NCBI GenBank assembly: GCA_031216445.1
Contig: CM062199.1
Coordinates: forward strand, 8,646,501 to 8,710,500
Origin: Lateolabrax maculatus
Lineage: Eukaryota > Chordata > Actinopteri > Acropomatiformes > Lateolabracidae
DNA length: 64,000 nt
Reading direction: 5' to 3'
The translations under genes and the position numbers were made by a program. Below, piece by piece: positions 25,901 to 40,460 of the stretch. A model generated the notes under the pieces. That model had not been told where the DNA came from. It did not search any database and worked only from the letters and a program-made list of their open reading frames with translations. Position 1 is the stretch's first letter, and each line of letters starts with the position of its first letter.

Positions 25901-28900
25901 TGTGTTTCAGTACCAGCCAACAATGTGTAACATCACAGAAGCTACTTGGAAGCTATCTAAGATCTATTGTGATTCCACCATGTGCTATTAGCACTACGTG
26001 TTGCAGACGCAATGCCATTCATGACAATGTCAACAAAATGGAACGTCATGACAAATCTTCATACACATCAGGTAGATATACAGTACCCTATTAACACATA
26101 GTTCAGCACCCTGGACAGCGAATATGTAATTACACAACACATAACAAAATCAAATCAGAAAACAAAAAGCTAATTTAGCATACAGTATGAGACCATCTGT
26201 TGCCATTTTAAAACACTGAAGTACAACAAACAAGCAAAACAATTTTGAACAATCCAAGATGTGACTACAAATCATTCTTGTTGATACATTGGAAATTGAT
26301 GATCTTTAAGTGTCATTTAAGCCTGATTGTATAGTTTAATAATTAAGGTCTAAATAAGTCTAATAAAGTCTATCGAGCTTTTGCAAACAATTAATTCAGG
26401 AAAGTGTTTTGGCTACACAGTAAAATACTCTGTCTGTTTTATATAATATTTAAAAGGTCTCTCACAGGTGGTTAATATGTGGAGGTCTATCATAATGTCA
26501 TAACTAAGAATTTATATATTTTATTATATATTTTAAGAAGAAGATATTATATACTATAAGAAGAAGGGTAGCTTATCTTTAATTAGAATTAGTGTCCCAA
26601 TCACTCCTTGTATAAATAAGCTCGTATAAATCACTGGTGAACACAATTTTATCTGAAATCTGACATGCGACACAACGTGGAGTTTTTGCTACAATCTCGT
26701 CTCTGACATGAGTTGCTGTACACGGGTCTCGACACATCTCGTCGCAGACAGAGATCTCTGAAGGCATTATCTGTCAGACCACTTAAACACTTGGGCCCAG
26801 GAACATTGGGTCTCCTCATAATTCTCTGTAAATCTCTGCAAGATAAACCTCTGCTAGCTTCCCTTCGTGTGCCGACAGACACCAGTATATAAGTAGAGAT
26901 GAAAGGATAGTCTTTCAACACTAAACGGAAACAAACAGGCTGAAGAGCCCCAGCAAACCTCCAACCCCCCTCCTCTCTCTCCTCTCCTCTCTTCTCCCTC
27001 CTCTTCCCTCCTACGTTCTCTCTTTCCATCAGTCATAGAGGAGTCCTCCAAATCATCAGTCAAGCATGCACAGGGTTGATGCAGGGATGTTAGTTGTTAC
27101 TCAGGAGGTGCTTGGGGCTCTGTTTCAATCATCTAGGGTTAGGGGTTAGTTACCTTGATGCACAAGATTTCCTGAATTAGTTTAGCGCAAAGTTCCCTTT
27201 TTTGCACTTTTTGTTCATGATGTTCATAGAAAACTTCTGGGCATTTTATTTTCCAATGCACAATATCATAAAGCTTGTGTATGGATATGATTGTTGGTAT
27301 ATACTAATAATTTATGATCATACCATCGCAAACGGAACAGCAACTAAGAATCACAGTCCCAAAATTTTTCCGGCACTTTCCTGGAATTGCAGCACTTGGA
27401 TACAGATACTATACTATTTTCCTGAAACTCAGAATACAGCCAATAACACATTCTTACCAGTGCACTCACTCATCCTGCTGGAAATTATGTTAATTTGGTT
27501 AAAGAATGTCTTTGTCAGGAGTTAAAACATTCCTGAGTTAGGATTAGTTTGTGGTGTTGGCAGTTGGTATCAGTGTTTAATTTATTTAGTTTTTCCATAT
27601 TTTCTAACCAATGGAATTGCCAATTTCCTGTAATCTTGGTAACTGCTAACTCCACTGTTGGACTGGGGAGGATGGAGACAACCATGTGCCCTCTGTGACA
27701 CATGGACACAACAACCTTTTCTCATCACCTGCCAGCAAATAAGCTTTACTGGGAGAGTGTAACATGAGCAGAAGTTCACAATATTTTCCTTAATCACCCC
27801 ACCTCTCCTTCGTGCAGGTGCCCTAACAAACCAGTAGGACTCACCGCTGCAGTAACCCACAGTTAGTGCAAGGTCAGGATCAAAACAAAGTCTGCCATGT
27901 TTGATAGATTGCACATGCTGGGGAAGTGTGTTTTGTTACTGTTGCTGTTATTTATGGCAGATTGCTGGGTAATGAGGGTAGCACACCATTATATTAAGTT
28001 AATTGCTGAGACAAATGCACTGAATCCGAGTTTTAATTGCAATCGCATTTTATTAATTTATGCTGTTTGTTTGTTTGAGTAAGGAGGGACATTCCTGAGC
28101 ACGACACATACACGACCGATGCTTTGCAAATGTGTATTAGTCTGGAAGCTCTCATTTCATTTTAAATTTCGAAAGGCCGTTTACGGGTCTGCTGGAGCAA
28201 AAAAAGCATGAGCTCCCACATTCGTCTGGTTCCCAGGCTAACAAAAAATCCAGCGCAAATCCAATGATTATGGAAATTCAAATTTCTGCTGCTTTAAATA
28301 CTGGTGTTACCAAATTCTAAATCTGGAACGTTTTAAAGTAAGAACTCAGTGCAAGCTCTTAAACACACCCTCTTCTCCCACCAGTTATTTCTCCCGTCAA
28401 CCTCTCATTGTTCTCAGTGACCTCAAAGACATTCCCACTACTTCGACACAGAATTGATTCAGTGATTCAGACAGTCTCAAGCTCTCCTGTCAGGAGGAAG
28501 CTGTGTACAAATGATAGAAAGAAGGCAAAAGATGAAAGCATGACACATCACTCCAGAGAGCTTCTCTTTGCTCTGCAACACACTCTGCTCATCAATGAAG
28601 GGCTTTCACTTCAAACAGTCGCAGTCCAGCCAGAGAATGACACACAGGAAAACAAGGCACCACTCGGGGACTTTTGATCCAGCTTCAGTTTTGTCTGAAC
28701 ACTAACGTACCAAACATTTACTGTCATACAAAATACTTTTTTTTTGTATGTGAGTGTGTGTATGTAACTTTATGTGCATATTATCACTACATGAGTAAAA
28801 TAGATTTTAATTGACATGGTTGTCAGTGAATGAGTAAAAGACTTGTTAAACATATATTTTTCAGCGACAGGGGAATAATTTTCTGTTATAATATTTTATT

Positions 28901-31900
28901 TTAGTGAAGTCATACCTTCTTTTCTGCAGGGGAAATAGCATTAAGGGTGCTTTAGTCAAAATCCAGCATGAATGAATGGAGATCTTGTTAGATTTCATTC
29001 CTAAGCAATTATCTTATTGGTGAGGAAATTACTGCTTTTAATCACAGAGGAGAAAAACAATTCAGACAGAATTACTTTCTCTTAGACCAATCTCCCTCCA
29101 GACAAGAGCATTTAGTCTGTCTACTTGTTAATATCCGTCTGATTCCTACCATCCCCTGGCTGCCCTGCTTATCTGTACTCATATTTTCCGCTCTCCAGCT
29201 TCAATTTCAACAATCAACCTCAGTGCTAAACCCACAACACTCGAAAACAAACTTAGGAACTGTTTAAGGTTGCACCTAAGCCCAGAGTTCAGGTGAGCAT
29301 TTCTTCTGCGTTATCTCCTTCAGTTTGATTGTCATTTCTCTACAAGGCGAGAATCAGCCCATTAGCCAGCATGCAGGATCATTCCTGGGGATGTGCCCTG
29401 TTTCCTAAATGTGGAACTGATTCAGGAAGCAGAGAGACATGGTGGTTGGCTGGTGGCGGCTTCACACTTGTGATAGAGCCCATTCGTCTTTTGTCTGCCA
29501 ACAGTAACCTAAATCAACCTCAACAATATCAAACCCAAACTAATGCTGAATATTAAAAATATTTTTACAAAAAAAAAAGTCTTCACCTGCTTTACAATAG
29601 GAAAGAAATGAACTATTTTTACCACTTTTCCTCCCTTGTCTTTATGGAGCATACAATCTCAAACGCAGTCACAGACTGAAGGACCGCTGGCACCACCTGA
29701 TTGCTTGTATCAGAAAGTTCAGGTGTTGATTTATAATATTTTACGTGTTCGATAGACATTAGTTGATGTATAATTATTTATGACCATATATTGTGTGATA
29801 TCAGCCATTCAAGTGATTGCTGAACACGACATTCATAAGTGATAGCATTCATTACCATATCTTTTTTAATAAAATAGTCAAGTTTATGTCTTTTAATTTC
29901 TGTCAATAGTTGGTGGTGTTTTTCTCCCATTTTAACTGAAGGTATTGCGTCATTCAGACGATTTGATGATTTTTGAGTTCAGTGTGAAACTCATTACAGC
30001 GTAGCAGTTACTGTTGATTAAACACTCAAATAATGTTTACAATCAAAGCTAAACAGGCTGCTGGCCCTCAAATGTCAATTTTCAGATCTCTGTTAAAGTC
30101 CGAATTTGGAAAAAACCACACCATCACTTTGCCTTGCTGCCTCATCTGAATGGATCTATTTTTGTCTTCCTTCACTTTCACAGACTATGCAGACAGAGTC
30201 AATGTATAGTTCACTACACAAGCTGTATTCATATCAGAACAACATTGCACAACATCTCTTGGGATATTTTCGCTGACCTACTGTTTGTGTTGTACAATCA
30301 CTTGCAAACTGCAGTTTAAACCAAAACTAATTTAGGGACTCATTTAAATCATTCTGTGTTCAGTTTATGGATCCTCAGTCAATAATAAACACACTGAGAT
30401 GTCCTGAATCAGTGATTCTCAAGCTCAGCATGGGGCCATACTACTGATTCCATGCATGCCTTCTCTCTAGGACACCTCCTTTTCACATCACACCAGCAAC
30501 CACACAACAACTCTGTCTCTCCCTCTGCCGCTAATTTAATGTTGTGTTTTGTTTTTTCTTGCCCTCTAAGAGCTTGTCTAAATGGCTGACGTTGATGAAT
30601 GCATGTAAAGGATACGCTGCAGGTAGGATATGGTTACAAGCTAAGCTGGGAGGGAGAAAGGGATAAGAGGGAGGAATAGAGGGAGGCATAGTTTATAGAT
30701 GGGCCTGGGGGAGCGGTGGGGGTGTGTGGAGGGTCAGGATGTTTGTCTTCCAATGAGCCGTGACTCAGAGAAAGAGGAGGGGAGAGTGGGATGAGAGAGG
30801 AGAGGAGGGTGACAAGAGATGAAGGGAGGGAGATTAACAGAGAATGCCTTAGCATCTTCATTGACAAGGCAGGAGGAGGTGAAAAGGTATCAATTTAAAT
30901 GGAGTTGTTATGTTCCTGATTATGTAATAGTATTTAATACTATGTTGTTCAGTATGTATTTAATTGCATTTTTACTTATTTGTCAGTCCAGGAAAAAAAA
31001 ATTCTCAAAGCATACCTTTTTTTGCATGTCTATATGTAGAAGTATGGAAGTGAGTGATATAAATCAACAGATGCAAAGACAGATAAATGCAAAGACAGAT
31101 AACTGAACAGCGGGAGAGAAAGTTCATGCCTGTGTGTGTGTGCCATATCTTGCCATTGTGGAGTTTGTTTATTTGTTTTTCTAGATGGCTCATAAAACGT
31201 GTGTGTGTGTGCGTGTGTGTTCGTGTGTGTGTCTGCTTTTGTGTGTAAGTCTGTGGTGTGCATGTTTCTCTTAGGGCACGTACAGGGCAAAGGGAGTTTG
31301 TCCACGTAGGTGTGTAAATAGAGCGTGCAGGCACACACACACACACACACACAAACACACACACTCGTCAGTCTATGCTGAGGTGCTTATAAATCCTGAG
31401 AGCGGAGATTCCCTTTGCACCCTGAAGGCAATCTCATGCCAAACCAATTAAACTTATACCTACACACTCACACACCTTTCACTCTTTCTTCACAAACGCA
31501 CACAGACACACACACACACACAGAAGCACACAGAATTGCTGACTTAAAAAAGGCACTGATCATGTACAAACATTTACTTAAACATGTGACATGTGAAAGC
31601 AGCATTTTGACATTTATCCCACATAAAAGACACAGTGAGGCTTACACATGGAATAAAGGAAAGAGATTTTTTTATGAAAAAATAATATACTGTTGTTAGA
31701 AAATATCCTCAAGACACTAAAATTGAATTACACTGAAACTCCAAAGTTCCAAAAACCCGAAATTGTTATGGGCATTTTTTAATATTGTCTGACAATCGAT
31801 TGAGAAAATAATTAGATTAGAGGGTTGCAGGCCGGGTTTTCATCAACAGATTCTATTTGTTCTTCTCTCATATTGAAAATATTGATCCTGGTGCACGGAG

Positions 31901-34900
31901 AGAAATAGAGGAAATTGTCCTGGAAATCTACGTTATCCGACACAATGGAGCAGAGCCCACAGAAGTGAAAACAGAAAACATTGTTATGTTTGTTTGATTG
32001 GCACATTCCTCCCTGTTTCTGAAACTGTTTATTAAAGTCAGCTGAAGTTAAATTAATTAAGTTGTATATTTGACTCACATTAGTAGAGCAAGTGGGAGAA
32101 CAAAATCCTACAACATAAATACAACTCATTTGTGTTTAATAAATTCAACATATTTGTATGATGTAGCATTTAATTAAGACAGTTTGTTGAGAATTGCTTA
32201 GACGCATGTAGTCATAACATAACTAAAGAGAGTAAAGTCATGCTCTTCTTTACTGAGAATGCTGCAATGTATAAAAAAATATGGTCTATGTATGATTTTA
32301 AGTCATCAAATATTTTTCCCATCTGCCTGTGTTGAAGTGTCCTGGAATTGGCAATTTTTTTTATTTTATATTTTACGTAAGTTTAAATCAACTTCTTTTC
32401 TCAGAAGTACATGGAGAGGGTGGAGTAAGAGGTTGATGAATACAGCAAGTAAATAAAGGAGCACATGCATACAAGCTACATGGTTAGATCAAAAAGAACA
32501 AAGCAACAGGAATACTGAAATGAGCACAGGAATCCCCCCAAGTGCCACTTAAATTACTGTGTGGATTCAGCTTTTTTAATAATAGAAAACTAGAGAAACT
32601 ATTTAATTTATTTCAGTGATGTTCATTGAGTGAGCTCATTCATATGACATCTCTGAAGGTATTCAAGTCACTGTGGATTCACAGGTACCATTTAAAGTGT
32701 GTGTTTGTCTGTGTGCCCTTAAGCTCATGAAATTGTGTGTCTACTATGTTTGCATGTGTCATCACTATAGTGATCTTCATGCTAAATAAATGCCTTGCAT
32801 TGTATTGCCAAGGCGCCCTGGCACCTGTTTTCCACTAACTCCTCTTGGTTCTGTGTATTTGTTTATCCAGTTGCTGATGAAAACACTACTGGGATGTGTT
32901 GCTGCGTTACGACTCCAGACATATTTACTGCGGCGGGTATTCCTCCAAGAGTGCGTACATTCTCTGTGTGTGTTCTCGTGTACACACATAGACTTGTCTG
33001 CATAGCCGTAAGGTGTTCAGGATCAAATTTATGGGCTAATATTCCTGTTAAGAGTTGTTATGATACAGCCGTAAATTTGGAGAAAGATGATAAATATTTG
33101 TAAATATAGATACAGGATGGAGGGATAAGCTTGATAGAGAGAATGAGATCCCGAGAGAGGTAAAGCTTGACCCAAACCTGTCAGCCTCATCCATGCTGCT
33201 CTGCTTTATGCCGGGTTCAGTAAGGCTGTGTTTTTCCGTTCTCACGCAACACCTCTCTACGCACCCATAACTCTCCACTACTTAACTACCAGCACTAAAA
33301 CAACTCTGATTAAATAGCAGGAAGAAAACTCCTTATACTGCAGACTGAGAGAGTATCCGTCTTTATGGCCAGTCTCCTCTCACATTTTTATCCAGTGGGG
33401 TCGGGCTTTGTGGGATTTGATGTGCTGTTGCTCAAAGTTTATACCTCAAAAATATCTGCTTTGTAATAACAAAACTTAAGTCAGTTGCTGTGTGACTTAC
33501 AGTATGTTGTCATCACTCACTTTGGCACAGAAGGATGTTGTGGGTGTTTGATTTATTTGCAGACACATGCCATTTCATCTTTCTTCCACCCTCTCTGTCT
33601 CTTCTTGCATTCCTCTTCTCTTTCTCAGCTCTCTGTTCGGTCTCCCACTCTTTCTCTCTCTCCTTGCGTGTGTCTTTGATGAAATTGTTAAATTGTGGTT
33701 GTGGAATTCAGAATGATTTAGAAATTGTGGAGAGATTTTAAAAGGATGGATATTAATGCAGGGAAACTACTTCTTTATGCCATATAAATGTTCCAAATGG
33801 TTTGGTTTTTAAAAATTCCAACAGTCCACTGTGCAGGTATTTCACAACTAAAGTAACACATTACATGCAGTGTTTCACTTTTCTCAGAAGAGCCAGGCCA
33901 TTTGCTTTGCCATTTCTGGTGTCAAATAGTAGTTCTTCCTCGTCTAAATAATTCCAATAATACTTTTGCTGTAAAGCTGTTTTGAAGCCACGGTGAAGAC
34001 ATCATGAATCATAAATTCTTCTTAGCACAGAGCACAGATGGAGAAAATATCTATTTCTCCCAGAACATACACAACACGACAGCAGCAGGGAATTGAGACA
34101 CTATAATTGTCTTGTAAAAAATGATTATAGCCTAATAACTTGATTTAACACCTAATAACAAACACATCAATCAACTAATTCACTCTCGACCACAGCTGCT
34201 GGCAGGTATTTGTTTTTGTTAAATGATAGATTGTTTCACCGCAAAATACTACTCACTACTGGTCGGACTCAACAAAAGTTACAGGGTGAGCTTAAAAAAG
34301 TATAAATGGCAAATGGAAAAGGCAACAGAAAAGGAAAGCAATGATTCATGTGAAGCTGTTGTTAACCATGACTACTGCACTGCAAAAGAACAGCATCAAT
34401 GGTCCATCAAATGTTAGTCTATTGTGTGATTTTTCAGTGTGTGTATGATTACATACTGTGTATTACATGCGACATATAATATCAGTGCATTGTAACATTT
34501 ATGCTTCAGCTTGTGAGGCCTATGTGCCTGTGTTTCCTAAACCACATTTCATTTGGTTCGGGAGGTCACACACACACACACACAGACACACATTTCTCTT
34601 TCTGTTTGCCACCTGTTGATAATTTGAAAATTCCAGTAAGTTCCACATTAAAATGACAATGAGTCATCTATTATGAAGATTAGTGATATTCGCCATATCC
34701 TGTGTGTGTGTGTGTGTGTCAGTGTGTCTGTGTGTGCTTATGTGAGCCCAGGCCCAAGCTTTTGGTCCTTCACCACAGTTTTTCTTTTCAATTAGGTTAT
34801 ATGTTTGTGTGTACACAGATGCATGATTATAATACACATACATTGTACTAAATGTTAGGTAAGTGGTATTTCCTAGTGTGAGCCATCAGAGCCAACTCAT

Positions 34901-37560
34901 TTCAGTCACGATTAAGGATGGGAATATCTCCTGCCAAACAAATCATCCAAGTACAACAAACCTGCCCATATCACTCACATCCAAGCACAATCCCTCAGCG
35001 CCCCCAAATCTGTGCTGCATTAGCCCTTCCCAACGTCCCACATTGCATGTATGTCCAGAGAAGTTTGCCCTTTGATCTGGATGAGAGTTCTTCTGAGGAC
35101 ATAAAGGTCCACTGATTGAAAGAATGGTCTATGCCAAGGTTTCACAAACACTTTTTCCAGACAGGGTCTAATCAAAGTAAATTCAGTCTCATCCTGGATC
35201 ATTAAAATACATCAGGACTCATGTCATTTGGGGACTCTGCAGAAAGGCACCGATCCAAGGTTTAAGGCTCTGGCATGCACACATTAAAATCAACCTGACC
35301 AGGGCCTATGATACTGAACCCCCATTCATGATTGTAATAGCAATCAGTAATTATCCACGTTTGGGAGGATATTTTTCTCATATTTTTACCAAAAAGCGTT
35401 GCAAAATAAAAACCTCTGTCAGTACCATTTGGATCAAACTGCAATGGGATTCTCATAACGTGATTCTGCCTTGTCCCCCATCATGTAATTATAGAAATGA
35501 AAACAATTGAAACCCAGCAAGATGAGTCTATTTTCCGGATGGTGAAGTTTGTCTTGCATGTGAACAGAGTTCAGCTGGCTAAGTATGACAAAGATTTTCT
35601 GACAGAATGATGTATTGTGCCAGGTCATTCACAATAACACACAGAATGTTCATATAACAGGTCAATCATCAAAATATTAAAAAGACTATACATGAGCACA
35701 AACCAAATATGTTTGCAGTGCGTTCTCTGTCACAGCTCCTATTTGGAATTATGTACAGTATTTATTTAGCACAAAGGAAAACAGATTTTAGAGGAGATTC
35801 TGAGCTCCTGTGGCATTTCCATTGACCCTATTTACATTTGTGTTTCCCTTCTCCACTGCTACATACTTTTATTGCATCTATGTATTTGGCTGGGGATGCA
35901 AAATGGTACAAAAAGTGCACAGAAAGAATTGCAACCTTACTTTAGACATGCTTTAGTTGCCATGAGTGGTTATTAGATTTATAGGGAACATTTTGTGAGT
36001 TCTTCATCATGAATGTTTTGTCTGACATGTCAAGTAAAAAAACGGTGCACTCAGCTGAACTTTGCATCATGCGCCTTGTTTTAAGAAATAACCACCCAAT
36101 GTCCCAAACTCACTTGCATAATTAGCCTACTGTTGCTTTTATATGGAGGCCATTATCACTGGCTATAAACAGCCACTGTAGTCAGTCGCCCCTCTCTTTT
36201 GGTCAGATGCAGGATCAGTCATGTTTTACTGGCCTCATGTGCTTCCCATACGTCGAACATGTGTGCTGTCCAGCTCCATTCAAGTTCTCTGTAGGTAATA
36301 CACTGTATATATATTTCACGTCGACTTGGGGATCACATTGAGGAGGAGGAAGAATATCATCTCCGCTGTGGGCACTGATTATGATTTGAAACACAATTAA
36401 ATTCTGGAAAACATCACAGACAAGAGAGTTTTACTTAACCATAATTGTTGTGGTTCATATTGCTGATGTTGTTTAAAAATTGTTTGCAAACATTGGTGAT
36501 TTTTAATTTTTTCCATTTCCATTGAACTTTTCCTTGGGGTTCAGAAAGATTTTCCAATTTACATCAGAGGTTTTATGAAACCTTTACAGATATGTATGTG
36601 ATGAATGTTTGTTGATTGATGTGAAACAAGGCTGTTATTCTTAGTTTATCAAAAGTTACTAATATATAACATTTTTAGATAACAATTCAGTATATACCAC
36701 CACATATACTGTGGGCAAATATATCCCAATAAGATATAAAAATTTATTATATTATATATAATATAGTATGTATGATAACATACACTGCTTTATCTATCAT
36801 CATAATGTATGGCACTTCTCTTTTATTTATTCATTTGCTTGGAAATTTTGGTAACGACTCCAGTACTTATAAACCCTGCTCGTGTTGGACCTTGAGCTCC
36901 AATCATACAAAATGCCAAAATATAATCAGACCAGCGCTGCACTTACAGGCCCGGCTCAACAACACGGACATTCAGAAACATTTTACCCTCCCTCATGCTC
37001 ATATGTTAACCTCTGTGTTGTTGTTGTTTTATCTTACTTTATTTTATTTTCTACAGCCCCTGCTGATCACATCAGTTTGGATTTCCCCTGCGAGGAGCAC
37101 ACATGTAATGTCCCTGCTAAACTATCCCACTCTGGTCATTAGCAGGAATGAGCTTTGGCTTTAATTATAAAAACACCAGCCCTTGAATGAGGCTGTTTTA
37201 TGGGTCCTGGGTATTTTTATATGACTGGTTTTCAAACATGAAATGGATTGCTTGTGTGCGAATAATCAACACTTGTTAATTTTTAGAGCCTCCGGCCTCT
37301 GGGTGGAGAGGTTGTTTCTCTTTTGTTGGTTACTATAACAATGTGTGACTAAAATTAAACAGAATCAGAGCTGTGACAGATAATTGATGTTATTTTCTTT
37401 ATAAACATCACAGCCTGCTTGTATTTGGGTTTCTGACTTCTCTGACAAATGTATTATGCAATCTCTCACAGGATCATTTCTGGGGCAAGATGGTGATGGC
37501 TCATACATCTGTTCATTTATTCCACAAAACATCTAGAAAAACACTGCAAGTTGTTTTTTA
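19995..37560. other. Gene-poor interval upstream of rspo3, part 2
   Basis: About 17.5 kb with no supported gene. Visible landmarks are (TG)n at 20,161-20,182 and a (GT)n/(CA)n cluster at 31,199-31,231, 31,332-31,366 and 31,505-31,521. A purine-rich block lies at about 22,220-22,500 with a pyrimidine-rich one at 26,960-27,030. Small CA/TG runs sit at 34,567-34,583 and 34,703-34,719. ORFs here are short and match no family I know. Confidence 0.6.
31199..31366. repeat. GT-rich tract followed by CA-rich tract
   Basis: Interrupted (GT)n at 31,199-31,231 is followed within 100 bases by interrupted (CA)n at 31,332-31,366. The two are complementary and could pair in single-stranded form. They generate the Thr/His-rich and Cys/Val-rich spurious ORFs on the minus strand. 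Confidence 0.85.
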
Positions 37561-37975
37561 GCTAGACTAGCGCTGTGGCTTTCAGGATTGCAATGTTGGC
37601 CAATTAAGACTGAACTTTTTGGATGTATTGCCATGGAATTTTGTATAGATATTCAATGTCCCCAGATAATTAAACCTACTGATTTTGATAATCCCTTGAC
37701 TTTTACTTTAGCGTCACCATGAGGTTAACATTTTAGGATTTTAGATTGACAACTAATGGATAAATTGCCTTGAAATTCAGTACACGCTCTCATGTTCCCC
37801 ATGGGATGAAGTCAATAACTTCGGTGAACCCCTCACTTTTCCTTTAGCACAATCCTCAAACGTCAAAACTTTAATTTGTCCAATACTTTGGTTTGCAGTT
37901 ACCTGCCAAATACCTGCAAATTTAACAACACTCCCATCAGACTCAGCTGTACTTTGTGTTTAGTTCTTGTGTTTA
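37561..37975 (+). repeat. Fish interspersed repeat, sense copy
   Basis: The sequence includes CAGGATTGCAATGTTGGCC, GGATGTATTGCCATGGAATT, TGTCCCCAGATAATTAAACC, a second similar segment at about 37,745-37,830 (AACTAATGGATAAATTGCC, TGTTCCCCATGGGATGA), then TTAATTTGTCCAATACTTTG and CATCAGACTCAGCTGTACTT. From memory these phrases belong to a very common percomorph repeat. The near-repetition of one segment (about 37,600-37,700 versus 37,740-37,840) is internal to this copy. It has no coding capacity. The antisense fragment at 2,445-2,638 belongs to the same family. Confidence 0.6.
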
Positions 37976-39943
37976 GCGGCTTTGTCTTGGTCAGAAGAAG
38001 AAGAAGTCTGAATTTTGTTTGAATTAAGTGGAAGCTGTCTGGATAACTGCTCGTGGCTCAATATCAAACATTTAGTTTCTGTCTAACCAGTTATTTGTAA
38101 AATTTTGTCAAAAGAACTAATAAAAACAATTATATTATACTTATATAAAAAGAACCTTGACTCAATTTAAAATAATGTGGAAAGAGGCAACATTCAGGCG
38201 TTATCCTTCCAAGTAGGCTATAGTAAAGTAAATAGTATAATAGGCATCACTCTACTGTCTCAATGTTTGGAACATTTGAGAAGCTATTTGTTGACTGTTG
38301 AAACCACACTGTCTCAACAGTTCCTGAAATCAACAACCTCACATTGGCCACTGGTACCTCCAGCAGAGCAGATTTGGCCAACACTGAGCTTTGCTGGAAG
38401 AGGGAAAGAGGGTAAAAACATTTTTTCACTGGATGGAAAAACGTCTGCATTAATTTGCTTCATAAAAACACAAATTCTCTTTTCAGTGTGGTTCACTGGG
38501 GTTGCTCTGCCTGGGTGAGAAACGAAGGGGTAAATTGTACTTTCACACATGTTTTAATTCAGGGTCTTTCCATTAGAACCTCTTAGATTGAGAGGAAATT
38601 GTTCACTAGAAAAATAAAGCTCAGGCCATCTGCCTTCTTTCAACTTACTATAGCGAGTAATCTTGAAGTTTTTCTCGAGGGCTGTTCCTGGACCATATGT
38701 TTGTAAAAAGTCAACAAAAAATGATTTACAGTATTTGCATGAAAAACTAGATTTTTCTCTTAGAGGTGCAGTTTTGCAACTTTACATAACGATAACAGTG
38801 TTCTGTATCTCTCACACATACCCACACCTACTCTCACACGACTCTCTTTGAGGGGGATGCCTGACACGGGTCCCTGCGGAGCTGAATGATCACAGGACAA
38901 AAGTCGAGGGCAGACAGGCCGCCTGCTACAAAGAAAGAGCAGAAAGGCTTTTATCAGGCAGAAAAAGAAAGGACTTGATTAATAAAATAACCCCAAGGTT
39001 TTTCTATACACACCCTGGTCTGCACCCCCTCCCATTCCACTACCAGAAATACCACACACACACACATTCACACACACATACAGAATATCTGGGGTCTACC
39101 TCACCTGTTGCCTGGCAACAACTGATGGGAAAAAAAGCTGGTGGTGCACCGATGATTAAAATTTCCTGGGTAGCAGTGTTTGATCCCCAGTATGCTGTCA
39201 TTGTCTGTCCACAGCTTCATAAGAGACCCAACACTGGGGTAGCAAGAGAGGGAAGAGAATATATAAACTTTCTCACTCTTGTCAAGAGGTGGCTGGCTTT
39301 GCTCACTGACTTTTCCTCTAATTTTCTGAGGATAAAGAACCCCTAACCCCTCCCACCACCACCACCACCACCACCACCGCCAACACCACCACTCCCCGTC
39401 CCAACTGAGCTCAGGACTTTCTTTACTTTTCCCCCTTCCTGTCATACCAGTCACTTTGACAATTCACTGGTCAGTCACGTTTTTCAAAGAGAGGCTAAAA
39501 AGAAGAGGAAATACATCAAATGAGGTCTTACCAAGGGTCAGACACAGAAAGCAGTGGCCTTCTTAACAGTCCTGTGCTCAGTTTATTTAAAGTGTTGCTG
39601 TCGAGGGGGAGAGGGAAGTGGAGACACCGCTTCGGAAGGAATGTGTAGTTAATGCCACGCTCATGGCCACATTAGTCAGGCCTGCTGAGGGGATTCCTCC
39701 TGGGGTCACTTCCACAGTAAAGCACAACACACACATACACTTCACATCACATCCACATGAAGTGGATATTTCCATACTTATGTACACATGGACATACACA
39801 TGTATAATCTTTAAACAAACACACATACAGGGAATGTTATGCCAACATGTATGAGAAGACACTGATGGACAACAAGGTTAGTGGGAGTAGCAGTCAAAAA
39901 AAACTTTCAGGTCTAGGCGGTGTACTATTTCCAAAACCACAAA
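37976..39943. other. Gene-poor interval upstream of rspo3, part 3
   Basis: No supported gene. It contains a short CA tract at about 39,053-39,077 and an imperfect (CAC)n tract at 39,353-39,392, which produces a poly-Trp ORF on the minus strand. Confidence 0.55.
39353..39392. repeat. (CAC)n trinucleotide repeat
   Basis: About 40 bases of CAC units, perfect for most of their length and then interrupted (CCGCCAACACCACC). Confidence 0.9.
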
Positions 39944-40460
39944 CTTTAAGGAATAGTTTGACATATTCACAAATACATTTGCATTAGCAAGAGATAGATT
40001 GGTAGTATTCTCACATCTGTACAGTAAATAAGAAGCTACAGCCAGCAGCTGGTTATCTTAGCTTAGCATAAATATTGGAAACAGGGACAGACAGCTAGGG
40101 CGTTACGTGCCAAACTACTTCTTGGCCCGGTGCAGTGACTTCCTGGCATCTTTGCTGGTTACCAAGCAACCTCATGGTGACGACAAGACAACAGAATGTG
40201 ACTGCTTCAGGCAGAAAGATATAACGTGGTAGTACGTGAGCTTTACAGGTGCTGCAGGCCATCCTGTGTTACCTTTGGAAAGACTCTAGATGTTTTTCCC
40301 TGTTTCCAGTCTTTGCTAAGCACGTGCTAAGCTAAGCTACAGTAACCATCTACTGGCTGTAGGTATTCATAAAAACTATGAGCGTAGCATCGATCCTTTC
40401 ATCTTACTCCAAGCAAGGAGGCAAAAAGTGTATTTCCCCAACATGTCAAACTATTACTTT
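39944..40460. mobile_element. Fold-back (MITE-like) element, both ends present
   Basis: The left end reads TTTAAGGAATAGTTTGACAT. The right end reads ACATGTCAAACTATTACTTT, its imperfect reverse complement. Internal arms are also inverted: CAGCAGCTGGTTATCTTAGC and TAGCATAAATATTGGAAACAGGGA on the left, TCCCTGTTTCCAGTCTTTGCT...GCTAAGCTAAGCT on the right. Non-autonomous fold-back DNA elements look like this; no transposase is encoded. Two further copies lie at 53,696-53,893 and 55,538-55,965 inside rspo3 intron 5. The superfamily cannot be fixed because target-site duplications are not clear. Confidence 0.75.

Noticed and set aside
36772..37164. A 130-aa ORF with hydrophobic segments
   Set aside because: Leu/Ile/Tyr-rich chance translation of AT-rich DNA, with no recognisable domain, splice context or codon bias.
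38177..38518. A 113-aa ORF in the upstream region
   Set aside because: An opposite-strand ORF covers the same bases, and there are no family motifs or gene-like neighbours. Treated as chance.
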